Shown here: positions 29,441 to 38,624 of the stretch, piece by piece | Numbering within the stretch: the stretch's first letter is position 1 | Layout of the letters: every line of letters starts with the position of its first letter | NCBI RefSeq assembly: GCF_005239095.1 | Contig: NZ_SZUA01000003.1 | Location: 620,001-684,000 of the forward strand | DNA length: 64,000 nucleotides | Reading direction: 5' to 3' | DNA from: Luteimonas gilva | GTDB lineage: Bacteria; Pseudomonadota; Gammaproteobacteria; Xanthomonadales; Xanthomonadaceae | Position numbers and translations under genes: made by a program | The notes under the pieces: generated by a model | Databases searched by the model: none | Told to the model about the DNA's origin: nothing | What the model saw: only the letters and a program-made list of their open reading frames with translations

Positions 29441-30412
29441 TCAGATCCAGACGATCAGGGCGACCACGCCGGCCACCAACGCGTACTTCAAGCCGTAATA
29501 AAGCGCCTTGTTGCGCTCGCGCAGGGCCTTGGCCTTGAGCCGGAAGGCATAGAAGTACTTGAAGGCGCGGTTGAAACCGCCGGTCTTGTCGCCTTCCATG
29601 TTCGGCGAAGCGCCGGCGGCGATCATGTGCTTGGCGATGAAGCGGTTCAGCGCCCGCGCCCAGCCGAACTTCATCGGCCGTTCCACGTCGCAGAACAGGA
29701 TGATCCGGTTCTCCTCGGTGTCGTTGCGGGCGAAGTGGATGTAGGTCTCGTCGAACATCGTCCACTGGCCGTCGCGCCAGCTGTAGCGCTGGCCGTCGAC
29801 GCTGATGAAGCATTCGTCGTCGTTCGGCGTTTCCAGGCCCAGGTGCAGGCGCAGCGAACCGGCGTACGGGTCGCGGTGCGGCCGCAGCTCCGAGCCGGGC
29901 GGCAGTTCGGTGAACATCGCCGCCTTGATGCTCGGGATCGAGCGCAGCAGGGCGGTGGTATTCGGGCACAGCTCGGCCGCGGACGGGTGGGCGTCGTCGT
30001 ACCACTTCAAGTAGAAGCGCTTCCAGCCGCGGCGAAAGAAGGAATTGAAGCCGACGTCGTTGTAGCCGGAGGCGGCCTTGATGTGCTGCTGCTCGCGCAA
30101 ATGGCGGGCTTCCTCGCGGATGTTCTGCCAGTTCGCGCGCAGCGGCTCGAGTTCGGGGAAATGGCGGCCCGGGTCGTCCAGGAAGGGCGTGGTCGGCACC
30201 CGCGAGAACGCGTACATCAGCACGTTGATCGGGGCCATGAAGGTGGAATGGTCCAGCAACTGCCGGTTCCAGCGGTGGCGCACGGCGCCGCGGAAGTGCA
30301 CGTAAAGCGCACTGGCGATGAACAGCAGGACGAGGATCCATTTCAACAAGGCGGTGCTTCCCTGGGGGAGGGGCGGACGGCGGTCCGCGGCATGATCGGT
30401 TGCTGGCCGCAT
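29441..30412 (-). CDS. aspartyl/asparaginyl beta-hydroxylase family protein, LpxO-like
   Basis: Fe(II)/2-oxoglutarate dioxygenase, probably membrane-bound, of the family that includes LpxO, which 2-hydroxylates a lipid A acyl chain. 323 residues from ATG at 30412. Hydrophobic helix at about 23-38. Iron-binding H179-x-D181 (LRPHRDPYAG) with distal His226 (DETYIHFARN), spaced as in LpxO, and the 2-oxoglutarate Arg in ENRIIL. A C-terminal hydrophobic segment (YALVAGVVALIVWI) could be a second anchor. A TTG at 30349 or 30346 with AGGGA ahead is an alternative start that begins at the membrane helix. Lipid A as substrate is inference. Confidence 0.85.
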   Translation of the reverse strand: MRPATDHAADRRPPLPQGSTALLKWILVLLFIASALYVHFRGAVRHRWNRQLLDHSTFMAPINVLMYAFSRVPTTPFLDDPGRHFPELEPLRANWQNIREEARHLREQQHIKAASGYNDVGFNSFFRRGWKRFYLKWYDDAHPSAAELCPNTTALLRSIPSIKAAMFTELPPGSELRPHRDPYAGSLRLHLGLETPNDDECFISVDGQRYSWRDGQWTMFDETYIHFARNDTEENRIILFCDVERPMKFGWARALNRFIAKHMIAAGASPNMEGDKTGGFNRAFKYFYAFRLKAKALRERNKALYYGLKYALVAGVVALIVWI

Positions 30413-30498
30413 TCTAAGCCCTCGGCTACCATGATCGGCACGAAAACCGCGTTACAGCGCCGTTTCCGCCCCCTCCGACCACCCCACCGAGGTCCTCC

Positions 30499-31752
<1,254 letters not shown>

Positions 31753-31856
31753 TCGCAGGCGAACGCCGCCGTGATCCACGGCGGCGGATCGCGCTGCTCG
31801 ATCTGGGGCGCCCGCAGGGATTCCGGAGGGCAGGGGCGCCCCCAGTGGGAACCGGC

Positions 31857-31868
31857 TAGAATCCTGCC
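31857..31868 (+). promoter_or_regulatory. candidate -10 element immediately before nrdR
   Basis: GGCTAGAAT with TAGAAT at 31857-31862, ending six bases before the nrdR ATG at 31869. If active, transcription would begin at or next to the start codon and the mRNA would be leaderless. No good -35 is seen 16-18 bases upstream. Confidence 0.35.
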
Positions 31869-32390
31869 ATGCATTGCCCGTTCTGCCAGCACGTCGACAC
31901 CCGCGTCATCGACTCGCGCGTCAGCGACGACGGCGCCACGATCCGCCGCCGGCGCGAATGCGAGGCTTGCGGCGAGCGCTTCAGCACGCTGGAAACGGTC
32001 GAAATCAAGATGCCGGCGATCATCAAGGGCGACGGCCGGCGCGAGCCTTTCGACGCCAAGAAGCTGCGCCGCGGCTTCGACCGCGCTCTGCACAAGCGCC
32101 CGGTGTCCGAAGAGCAGATCGAGGCCGCCGTGCGCGCGGTGGTGCACCAGGCGCGCATGACCACCGAACGCGAATTGCCGTCGCGCCGGGTCGGCGAATT
32201 CGTGATGGCCGAGTTGCGCAAATTGGATCACGTCGCCTTCGTGCGTTTCGCGTCGGTGTACCGATCGTTCGAGGACGTGGCCGATTTCCGCGAAGAGCTC
32301 GACCGCCTCGAACGCGACTTGCCGGGCGAAGGGCAATTGCCGTTGTTGGCTGCGGATGTGGTGCCGATCGAGAAAGGCAAGAAGCGTTGA
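31869..32390 (+). CDS. nrdR: transcriptional repressor NrdR
   Basis: Nucleotide-sensing repressor of ribonucleotide reductase genes. 173 residues. Zinc ribbon with C3-P-F-C6 and C31-E-A-C34, then the ATP-cone domain at about 49-139 ([22 protein letters not shown]). The C-terminal tail is longer than in E. coli (149 aa). No NrdR-box pair or nrd gene is seen in this window, so its targets are elsewhere. Followed by a long palindromic element before ribD. Confidence 0.96.
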   Translation: MHCPFCQHVDTRVIDSRVSDDGATIRRRRECEACGERFSTLETVEIKMPAIIKGDGRREPFDAKKLRRGFDRALHKRPVSEEQIEAAVRAVVHQARMTTERELPSRRVGEFVMAELRKLDHVAFVRFASVYRSFEDVADFREELDRLERDLPGEGQLPLLAADVVPIEKGKKR

Positions 32391-32397
32391 GAACGAT

Positions 32398-32536
32398 CTC
32401 CTTCTCCCGCCGGGAGAAGGTGGCGCGAAGCGCCGGATGAGGGTTCGGCGGAGTCGCGTTGCTGCATGCGCGATTTAGTCCGAACACTCGTCGCTTCGCC
32501 GAACCCTCACCCCAACCCTCTCCCGATGGGAGAGGG
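32398..32536. repeat. type C palindromic element between nrdR and ribD
   Basis: CCTTCTCCCGCCGGGAGAAGG, then GGATGAGGGTTCGGC at about 32436, the facing CCGAACCCTCACCCC at about 32500, and CTCTCCCGATGGGAGAGG at the right. Nested arms make a long branched hairpin. It is the intergenic counterpart of the copy inside purL. Confidence 0.82.
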
Positions 32537-32556
32537 GACAAAAAACAAATGCGCGC

Positions 32557-33657
32557 ATGACCGACTTCTCCTCCACCGACCACGCCATGATGGCCCAGGC
32601 CCTGCGCCTGGCCGAACGCGCCGCCTACACCACCAAGCCCAATCCCATGGTCGGCTGCGTGATCGCACAGGGCCAAGAAGTGGTCGGCGAGGGCTGGCAT
32701 CAGCGCAAAGGCGGGCCGCACGCCGAAGTGTTCGCGCTGCAGGCCGCGGGCGAACGCGCGCGCGGCGCGACCGCGTACGTCACGCTCGAGCCCTGCGCGC
32801 ATACCGGCAGCACCGGGCCTTGCGCCGATGCGCTGATCGCCGCGGGCGTCGCGCGCGTGATCGCGGCGATGGGCGATCCGTTTCCGCAAGTGGACGGCGC
32901 CGGCTTCGAAAAATTGCGCGCGGCCGGCATCGCCGTGCACCAAGGCTTGATGGAAGCGCAGGCGCGCAAGCTCAACCGCGGCTTCCTGTCGCGGGTCGAA
33001 CGCGGCCGCCCTTGGCTGCGGGTCAAGCTCGCCACCAGCATCGACGGCCGCACCGCGATGGCCAACGGCGACTCCAAGTGGATCAGCGGCGACGCGGCGC
33101 GCGAGGATGTGCACCGCTGGCGCGCGCGCAGCGGCGCGATCCTGACCGGATCGGGCACGGTGCTCGCCGACGACCCGCAACTGACCGTGCGTTTCGGCGC
33201 GCCGACCGAGTTCGTGCCGCCGTTGCGCGTGGTGCTCGACCCCGGATTGGCCACCGTCGCGCGCGGTCGCATCCGCCAAGGCGACGCGCCGACCTTGTAC
33301 CTGCACGCGCCGGACGCGAAAAAACCGCGCGAATTCGCCGCGCAGCACGCCCCGGTGCCGATCCGCGACGGCCGCTTGGACTTGCACGCGGTGCTCGATC
33401 TGTTGGCCGAGCGCCAGATCAACGAAGTGCAGGTCGAGGCCGGGGCCACGCTGGCCGGCGCGTTCATCGCGGCCGGCTTGGTCGACGAGTTGCTGCTGTA
33501 CGTCGCGCCGGTGTTGTTGGGTGAACGAGCGCGGCCTTTGTTCGAAGGATTGATGATCGACGACATGGCGCACCGCCTGAAGATGCGCATCGTGGAGACG
33601 CGCCGCATCGGCGAGGACGTGCGCGTGCTGCTGCAGCCCGACGGCGTCGCGGCGTGA
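32557..33657 (+). CDS. ribD: bifunctional riboflavin deaminase/reductase RibD
   Basis: Deaminates and then reduces the pyrimidine from GTP cyclohydrolase II, steps 2 and 3 of riboflavin synthesis. 366 residues. Deaminase: His55-A-Glu57 with Cys80 and Cys89 as zinc ligands (EPCAHTGSTGPC). Reductase from about 147 (RPWLRVKLATSIDGRTA, GSGTVLADDPQLTVR, EAGATLAGAFI). It lies upstream of, and so outside, the FMN riboswitch that precedes ribE. Its stop overlaps the GTG of a methyltransferase gene. Confidence 0.95.
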   Translation: MTDFSSTDHAMMAQALRLAERAAYTTKPNPMVGCVIAQGQEVVGEGWHQRKGGPHAEVFALQAAGERARGATAYVTLEPCAHTGSTGPCADALIAAGVARVIAAMGDPFPQVDGAGFEKLRAAGIAVHQGLMEAQARKLNRGFLSRVERGRPWLRVKLATSIDGRTAMANGDSKWISGDAAREDVHRWRARSGAILTGSGTVLADDPQLTVRFGAPTEFVPPLRVVLDPGLATVARGRIRQGDAPTLYLHAPDAKKPREFAAQHAPVPIRDGRLDLHAVLDLLAERQINEVQVEAGATLAGAFIAAGLVDELLLYVAPVLLGERARPLFEGLMIDDMAHRLKMRIVETRRIGEDVRVLLQPDGVAA

Positions 33658-34403
33658 GCTTCCACGACCATTTTTCCGCGGTCGCCGCGCAATACGCGAA
33701 CGCGCGGCCCGAGTATCCGGCCGCCTTGTTCGAATGGATCGCCGCGGAGTCGGCGGCGCGAGGACGCGTGTGGGAAGCCGGTTGCGGCAGCGGCCAAGCC
33801 AGCCGCGACTTGGCGCGCCATTTCGATGCGGTTTACGCCACCGATCCGAGCGCCGCGCAGATCGCGCAAGCCGCCGCGCCGGCGAACGTGAGTTTCGCGG
33901 TCGAGCCGGGCGAGCGCTGCGGCCTGGCCGATGCGAGCGTCGACGCCGTTTGCGTGGCGCAGGCGTTGCATTGGTTCGACCGCGACGCGTTCTTCGCCGA
34001 ATCCGAGCGCGTGCTCAAGCCGGGCGGCTTGCTCGTCGTTTGGGGCTATCAGGACATCGTCGTGCCCGATGCGCTCGCCGCGGTCAACGACGCGTTCCAG
34101 GACGACATCCGCGACTACTGGCCGCCGGAGCGCGCGCTGATCGATGCCGCCTACGCCGGTTTCGATTGGCCTTTCGCGCCGGTCGCAACGCCGGTTTTGG
34201 AATTGGAGGCGGATTGGCCGCTGGCGCGCATGCTGGGCTATTTCTCCAGCTATTCGGCGACCAAGCGCTATCGCGAAGCCCGCGGCGCCGATCCGGTGGC
34301 TGCCTACGCCGACGCGTTCGCCGCGGCCTGGGGCGACGCCGATGCAACGCAGCGTCTGCATTGGCCGCTGTTCGTGCACGCCCGGCGCAAGCCCGCCGGG
34401 TGA
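33654..34403 (+). CDS. class I SAM-dependent methyltransferase
   Basis: 249-residue methyltransferase of the type-11 group. SAM loop E41-A-G-C-G-S-G-Q; FAVEPGERCGLADASVDAV and AQALHWFDRDAFFAESERVLKPGG are typical later motifs. No membrane segments. The GTG start overlaps the ribD stop (GTGA), so it is co-translated with ribD. A methyltransferase is not part of riboflavin synthesis, so the substrate is unknown; the coupling may simply reflect compaction. Some relatives methylate small molecules such as trans-aconitate, which I cannot confirm here. Confidence 0.87.
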   Translation: MSFHDHFSAVAAQYANARPEYPAALFEWIAAESAARGRVWEAGCGSGQASRDLARHFDAVYATDPSAAQIAQAAAPANVSFAVEPGERCGLADASVDAVCVAQALHWFDRDAFFAESERVLKPGGLLVVWGYQDIVVPDALAAVNDAFQDDIRDYWPPERALIDAAYAGFDWPFAPVATPVLELEADWPLARMLGYFSSYSATKRYREARGADPVAAYADAFAAAWGDADATQRLHWPLFVHARRKPAG

Positions 34404-34409
34404 TAGAAT
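34404..34409 (+). promoter_or_regulatory. candidate -10 for the riboswitch transcript
   Basis: GATAGAAT right at the methyltransferase stop, TAGAAT at 34404-34409, about 70 bases before the FMN element. No matching -35 is clear. It would let ribE-thiL be transcribed independently of ribD. Confidence 0.35.
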
Positions 34410-34479
34410 GCGCGCGCCGGTTCGCCGGTCTGGCGCCGCCAGCGCTTGTTCTTCAAGATCCACCCACAACTCGTAGAAC

Positions 34480-34628
34480 GTCTTCAGGGCGGGGTGCGAT
34501 TCCCCACCGGCGGTAGGCGCGGCAGTCCGCGCGAGCCCGCGAGCGCTTCCCTGGTCGTCGCACCGCGGAAGGTCAGCAGACCCGGTCCAATGCCGGGGCC
34601 GACGGTATAGTCCGGATGAAAGAAGACG
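34480..34628 (+). ncRNA. FMN riboswitch (RFN element)
   Basis: Strong match to the RFN consensus: CTTCAGGGCGGGGTGCGATT at the 5' end, CCCCACCGGCGGTA, then GGTCAGCAGACCCGGT, and the 3' end TATAGTCCGGATGAAAGAAG. The P1 arms are CTTC and GAAG. FMN binding normally shuts down expression downstream. A G/C hairpin plus five T at 34657-34680 follows, so control is probably by transcription termination before ribE. It regulates ribE, ribB and probably ribH-nusB-thiL. Confidence 0.96.
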
Positions 34629-34656
34629 GCATCGCATGGCCTCTCGGCCGTGCGCC

Positions 34657-34680
34657 TGCCTCATGCCTTGAGGCGTTTTT
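34657..34680 (+). terminator. riboswitch-associated intrinsic terminator before ribE
   Basis: GCCTCA, 5-base loop, TGAGGC, then GTTTTT. It starts 28 bases after the FMN aptamer and ends 28 bases before the ribE ATG, the place expected for a terminator used when FMN is bound. Confidence 0.65.
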
Positions 34681-34707
34681 CGCGAGACACGTCGCGAGAA
34701 ATGTCGC

Positions 34708-35304
34708 ATGTTTACAGGTCTCATCGAAGGCGTCGGCTCCTTGCTCTCCCGCGAAACGCGCGGCGGCGACGCGCGCTTGCGCATCGGTGCCGGCACGCTG
34801 CCGTTCGCCGACGTCGCGCTGGGCGAGAGCATTTCGGTCAACGGCGTCTGTTTGACGGTGGTCGCGTTCGACGCGGCCTCGTTCGAAGCCGACGCTTCCA
34901 ACGAAACCCTCTCGCTGACCACGCTCGGCGGCCTGCAGGTCGGCCGCGCGATCAATCTCGAGCGGGCGATGAAGCCCAGCGACCGGCTCGGCGGCCACCT
35001 AGTCAGCGGTCACGTCGACGGCGTCGGCGAAGTCGCCGCGGTATGGGAAGACGCTCGCGCGCAGCGCTGGAAGTTTTCCGCGCCGCCGGCGCTGCTGAAA
35101 TACATCGCGCAGAAAGGCTCGATCTGCGTCGACGGCGTCAGCCTCACCGTCAACGCGGTCGACGGCGAAGGCTTCGAAGTCGCGCTGATCCCGCATACCG
35201 TTTCGCATACGGCGTTTTCGCGGACGCGGGTCGGGGATTCGGTGAATCTGGAAGTCGATTTGGTGGCGCGCTATGTCGAGCGGTTGCTGCAGGCCCCCGC
35301 ATGA
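34708..35304 (+). CDS. ribE: riboflavin synthase alpha chain
   Basis: Joins two lumazine molecules to give riboflavin. 198 residues with the two internally repeated lumazine-binding barrels: MFTGLIEGVG opening the first, and QKGSICVDGVSLTVNAVDG repeating GESISVNGVCLTVVAFD in the second. HTVSHTAFS near the end is typical. First gene behind the FMN switch. The ribosome site is weak (GAGAAA). Followed by a palindrome pair before ribB. Note that some annotation schemes call this gene ribC. Confidence 0.95.
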   Translation: MFTGLIEGVGSLLSRETRGGDARLRIGAGTLPFADVALGESISVNGVCLTVVAFDAASFEADASNETLSLTTLGGLQVGRAINLERAMKPSDRLGGHLVSGHVDGVGEVAAVWEDARAQRWKFSAPPALLKYIAQKGSICVDGVSLTVNAVDGEGFEVALIPHTVSHTAFSRTRVGDSVNLEVDLVARYVERLLQAPA

Positions 35305-35305
35305 C

Positions 35306-35403
35306 CGTCGTCCCAGCGAAAGCTGGGACCCATTTTTTGATTTTTCGCTCCAAAGAAATAAGGGCAACAGCAAGCTGGATTCCAGCTTTCGCTGGGATGA
35401 CGG
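35306..35403. repeat. CGTCGTCCC-type inverted repeat between ribE and ribB
   Basis: CGTCGTCCCAGCGAAAGCTG at 35306 faces CAGCTTTCGCTGGGATGACG ending at 35403, with about 45 bases between. Variant of the CGTCATTCC family at 12117 and 38573. Confidence 0.8.
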
Positions 35404-35419
35404 CAAGAGAGAGAAACCC

Positions 35420-36526
35420 ATGGCGTTTGCGACGATCCCCGAACTTCTCGAAGAAATCCGCGCCGGCCGCATGGTCGTCATCGTCGACGACGAAGACCGC
35501 GAGAACGAGGGCGACCTGATCATGGCCGCCGAACTCGTGCGGCCTCAGGACATCAACTTCATGGTCACCCATGCGCGCGGCCTGGTCTGCCTGTCGCTGA
35601 CCCGCGAACGCTGCAAGCAGCTCGGCCTGCCGCCGATGGTGCGCGACAACACCTCGCCGCACGGCACCAATTTCACCGTGAGCATCGAAGCCGCCGAAGG
35701 TGTGACCACCGGCATCTCCGCTTACGACCGCGCCCACACCGTGCGCACCGCCGTGCGGCCCGACGCGGGTCCGGCCGACCTTTCCCAGCCCGGGCATATT
35801 TTCCCGCTGATGACGCAGCCGGGCGGCGTGCTGAACCGCGCCGGGCACACCGAAGCGGCCAGCGACTTGGCGCTGCTCGCCGGTTTGGAACCGGCCGGCG
35901 TCCTGGTCGAAATCCTCAACGCAGACGGCACCATGGCGCGGCGCCCGCAGCTCGAAGCTTTCGCGCGCGAGCACGGCTTGAAGATGGGTTCGATCGAAGA
36001 ACTCATCCGTTATCGCTTGCACCACGAGCACACCGTCGAACGCGTCGACGAGCGCGACATCGATACCGAACACGGGCCTTTCCGACTGCGCACCTATCGC
36101 GACCGCTTGAGCCACGGCCTGCATTTCGCGCTGTCGCGCGGTCCGATCGATGCGGCGCGGCCGACGCTGGTCCGCGTGCACATGCTCAATCCGCTTGCCG
36201 ATGCGCTGCATTGGCGGCGGCCGGATTTCGGACCGGCGGTGGGCGAGGTGCTCGCCGCGATCGCCGCCGCCGGCAGCGGCGCCCTGGTGCTGCTGGGCGA
36301 AGCGCAGACCCCCGAAGCCTTGCTGGCCCGCATCCGCGAACAGCCGGATCAGGTCGGCTCGGCCGCGGGCCGCTCCGGCGCGCTAGCCGAGTGGCGGCGC
36401 AACGGCGCCGGCAGCCAGATCCTGGCCGATTTGGGCCTGGGCAAGCTCCGCGTGCTCGGCACGCCGCGCAAGCAGGTAGGGCTGGCGGGGTTCGGGTTGG
36501 AGGTCGTGGAGTACGTTGAACCTTGA
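35420..36526 (+). CDS. ribB: 3,4-dihydroxy-2-butanone 4-phosphate synthase with degenerate RibA domain (RibBX type)
   Basis: RibB makes the four-carbon unit of riboflavin from ribulose 5-phosphate. 368 residues. The N-terminal 200 hold all RibB signatures: DDEDRENEGDLI, SPHGTNFTVSIEAA, TTGISAYDRAHT, PGHIFPL and GHTEAA. The C-terminal half has the GTP cyclohydrolase II fold outline, but the zinc-binding cysteines are absent: after VRVH254 the sequence runs MLNPLADALHWRR, where RibA has Cys-x10-Cys-x-Cys. GCH II activity is therefore unlikely, and a true ribA should exist elsewhere. Proteins of this form (RibBX) are described in Proteobacteria. ATG at 35420 follows AGAGAGAAA. Confidence 0.93.
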   Translation: MAFATIPELLEEIRAGRMVVIVDDEDRENEGDLIMAAELVRPQDINFMVTHARGLVCLSLTRERCKQLGLPPMVRDNTSPHGTNFTVSIEAAEGVTTGISAYDRAHTVRTAVRPDAGPADLSQPGHIFPLMTQPGGVLNRAGHTEAASDLALLAGLEPAGVLVEILNADGTMARRPQLEAFAREHGLKMGSIEELIRYRLHHEHTVERVDERDIDTEHGPFRLRTYRDRLSHGLHFALSRGPIDAARPTLVRVHMLNPLADALHWRRPDFGPAVGEVLAAIAAAGSGALVLLGEAQTPEALLARIREQPDQVGSAAGRSGALAEWRRNGAGSQILADLGLGKLRVLGTPRKQVGLAGFGLEVVEYVEP

Positions 36527-36560
36527 AATTCATGCCGAGCTTACGACGCAAACCGGGTTT

Positions 36561-36629
36561 TTGTGGGAGGGGTTTCAGCCCCGACACGCGCAGCTGAGGT
36601 TGATCTCGGGGCTGAAGCCCCTCCCACAA
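36561..36629. repeat. 69-bp GTGGGAGGGG palindrome between ribB and ribH
   Basis: TTGTGGGAGGGGTTTCAGCC and the facing GGCTGAAGCCCCTCCCACAA with a 21-base centre. The total of 69 bp equals the copy inside murF (51320-51388). The GTGGGAG start resembles Pseudomonas REP sequences. Confidence 0.85.
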
Positions 36630-36684
36630 AAGCTATGGCTTCCCCCCGCTGTTAAACTGCACGACCCATCCAGACCGCCCTCCC

Positions 36685-37152
36685 ATGACCCATCACGAAG
36701 GCGACCTGCGCGCCCCCGAAGGCGCGCGCTTCGCGATCATCGCCAGCCGCTGGAACTCGCGTATCGTCGATACGCTGGTCGCCGGCGCGCGCAAGACCTT
36801 CGCCGAACACGGCGTGGCCGAGTCGGCGGTGGACGTGGTCCGCGTGCCCGGCGCTTGGGAAATCCCCGCGACGGCGGCGCACCTGGCCCAGGCCGGCAAG
36901 CACAGCGCGATCCTGGCGCTGGGCTGCGTGATCCGCGGCGACACCCGCCATTACGAACATGTCGCCGATAATTGCGCGCAGGCCTTGATGCAGGTGTCGG
37001 TCGAGTACCGCTTGCCGGTCGCCAACGGGGTGCTCGCGGTCGACGTGCCCGAGGACGCCGAAGCGCGCGCCGGCGGCAGCCACGGCAACAAGGGCGAGGA
37101 GTGCGCGCTGGTCGCGATCGAGATGGCCAATCTGCTGGATAAGCTGCCGTGA
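36685..37152 (+). CDS. ribH: 6,7-dimethyl-8-ribityllumazine synthase
   Basis: Condenses the RibB and RibD products to lumazine. 155 residues. Substrate-binding [15 protein letters not shown] near 21-35, [28 protein letters not shown] with the catalytic His, and NGVLAVD. Overlaps nusB (GTGA). Its 158-base upstream gap contains a palindrome but no obvious terminator, so it may still belong to the riboswitch transcript. Confidence 0.96.
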   Translation: MTHHEGDLRAPEGARFAIIASRWNSRIVDTLVAGARKTFAEHGVAESAVDVVRVPGAWEIPATAAHLAQAGKHSAILALGCVIRGDTRHYEHVADNCAQALMQVSVEYRLPVANGVLAVDVPEDAEARAGGSHGNKGEECALVAIEMANLLDKLP

Positions 37153-37613
37153 CCCGTTCGCGCCATAAGAGCGGCGTGGATCCGGTCGCGCGTTCGCGCG
37201 CGCGCCGGCGGGCGATGCAGGCGGTCTACGCCTGGCAGATCTCCGGCGGCGACGTGCGCCAGGTGATCGCGCAGTTCGCGCACGAGCAAGCGCACGAAGT
37301 CGCCGACTTGGAATATTTCGAAGACCTGGTGCGCGGCGTGCTGCAGCACCGCAGCGAACTCGATCAGGCCTTGCAGCAGTACCTGGACCGCGATGTCGAA
37401 CAGGTCGATCCGATCGAACGCGCGGTGCTGCGCATCGCCGCCTACGAGATGAAGCACCGGATCGACGTGCCGTACCGGGTGATCATCAACGAGGCGCTGG
37501 AAACCGCCAAGCGCTTCGGCTCCGAGCACGGCCACACCTACGTCAACGGCGTGCTGGACCACGCCGCCGCCGAATGGCGCGCGATCGAAGCGAACGCCGC
37601 GCGGACGAAGTGA
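37149..37613 (+). CDS. nusB: transcription antitermination factor NusB
   Basis: Binds boxA RNA with NusE in rRNA antitermination. 154 residues. [18 protein letters not shown] opens the Arg-rich RNA-binding helix; [13 protein letters not shown] and [22 protein letters not shown] carry the C-terminal family signature. GTG start overlapping the ribH stop and GTGA overlap with thiL: three genes chained. The ribH-nusB-thiL order is widely conserved. Confidence 0.95.
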   Translation: MTRSRHKSGVDPVARSRARRRAMQAVYAWQISGGDVRQVIAQFAHEQAHEVADLEYFEDLVRGVLQHRSELDQALQQYLDRDVEQVDPIERAVLRIAAYEMKHRIDVPYRVIINEALETAKRFGSEHGHTYVNGVLDHAAAEWRAIEANAARTK

Positions 37614-38560
37614 CCGGCGAGTTCGACCTGATCGACCGCATCCGCGCCCGCGCGCGCGGACGTCCCGACGTGATCCTGGGCATCGGCGACGATGCCGCTT
37701 TGTTGCAAGTTCCGGCCGGCAAGCAGCTGGCCGTGACGATGGATGCGTTGAACGCCGGCGTGCATTTTCCCGCCGAAACCGGTGCTGCCGACATCGGCTG
37801 GAAAGCGCTCGCCGTGAACCTGTCCGACCTGGCCGCGATGGGCGCGCAGCCCGCCTGGTGCACGCTTTCGTTGTCGCTGCCGCTGGCGGAGGAGGCGTGG
37901 ATCGACGCTTTCCTCGACGGCTTCCTCGAACTGGCGCAGCGGCACGAGGTCGCTTTGGTCGGCGGCGACACCACGCGCGGTCCGCTTTCGGTTTGCGTGA
38001 CCGCGCACGGTTTCGTCGATGCGGGCAAGGCGTTGCGCCGCGACGGGGCCGAACCGGGCGACGATCTCTGGGTCAGTGGCACGTTGGGCGATGCCGCGGG
38101 AGCGCTGGCGCAACGACGCGTGGGCAGAGCGATCGATCCGGCGTTGCGGTCGCGGCTGGACAGACCGTTTCCTCGCCTACCGCTCGGGTTGTCGCTGGTG
38201 GGCTTCGCGAGCGCGGCCATCGACGTATCCGACGGATTGCTGGCCGATGCGGGGCATCTTTGCGCGCGCAGCGGCGTGGGTGCCGAAATCGATGTCGCTG
38301 CGTTGCCGTCATCCGCCGCTTTGCGCGCCGCTTTCGATGCGGATGCGTTGCGCACGTTGCAGGCGACGGGCGGCGACGATTACGAATTGTGCTTCAGCGC
38401 ACCGCCACAGGCCCGCGCAGCGGTCGAAGCGGCATCCGATCGGACCGGAACGCCGGTAACGCGCATCGGCCGCATCGTCGAAGGCGACGGCGTGCGCGTC
38501 TTGCTCGCCGACGGGAGCGAATGGCGGCCTGCGAACGCGGGATACGAGCATTTCGGCTGA
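37610..38560 (+). CDS. thiL: thiamine-monophosphate kinase
   Basis: Phosphorylates TMP to thiamine diphosphate. 316 residues from GTG at 37610, overlapping the nusB stop. ATP/Mg motifs: GIGDDAALLQVP (near 22-33), VTMDALNAGVHF, NLSDLAAMGA, GGDTTRGP, DVSDGLLADAGH and the C-terminal GGDDYELCF. An upstream in-frame start at 37574 would overlap nusB more and does not match family N-termini. Confidence 0.94.
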   Translation: MTGEFDLIDRIRARARGRPDVILGIGDDAALLQVPAGKQLAVTMDALNAGVHFPAETGAADIGWKALAVNLSDLAAMGAQPAWCTLSLSLPLAEEAWIDAFLDGFLELAQRHEVALVGGDTTRGPLSVCVTAHGFVDAGKALRRDGAEPGDDLWVSGTLGDAAGALAQRRVGRAIDPALRSRLDRPFPRLPLGLSLVGFASAAIDVSDGLLADAGHLCARSGVGAEIDVAALPSSAALRAAFDADALRTLQATGGDDYELCFSAPPQARAAVEAASDRTGTPVTRIGRIVEGDGVRVLLADGSEWRPANAGYEHFG

Positions 38561-38572
38561 ATCTTGCTTCTG

Positions 38573-38604
38573 GCCGTCATTCCCGCCTTCGCGGGAATGA
38601 CGGC
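38573..38604. repeat. CGTCATTCCCGC hairpin between thiL and SGNH hydrolase gene
   Basis: GCCGTCATTCCCGC faces GCGGGAATGACGGC across four bases, followed on the plus strand by TAAAAAACAAAA. It lies between convergent genes and could end both transcripts. Confidence 0.75.
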
Positions 38605-38624
38605 TAAAAAACAAAATCCCAGGT

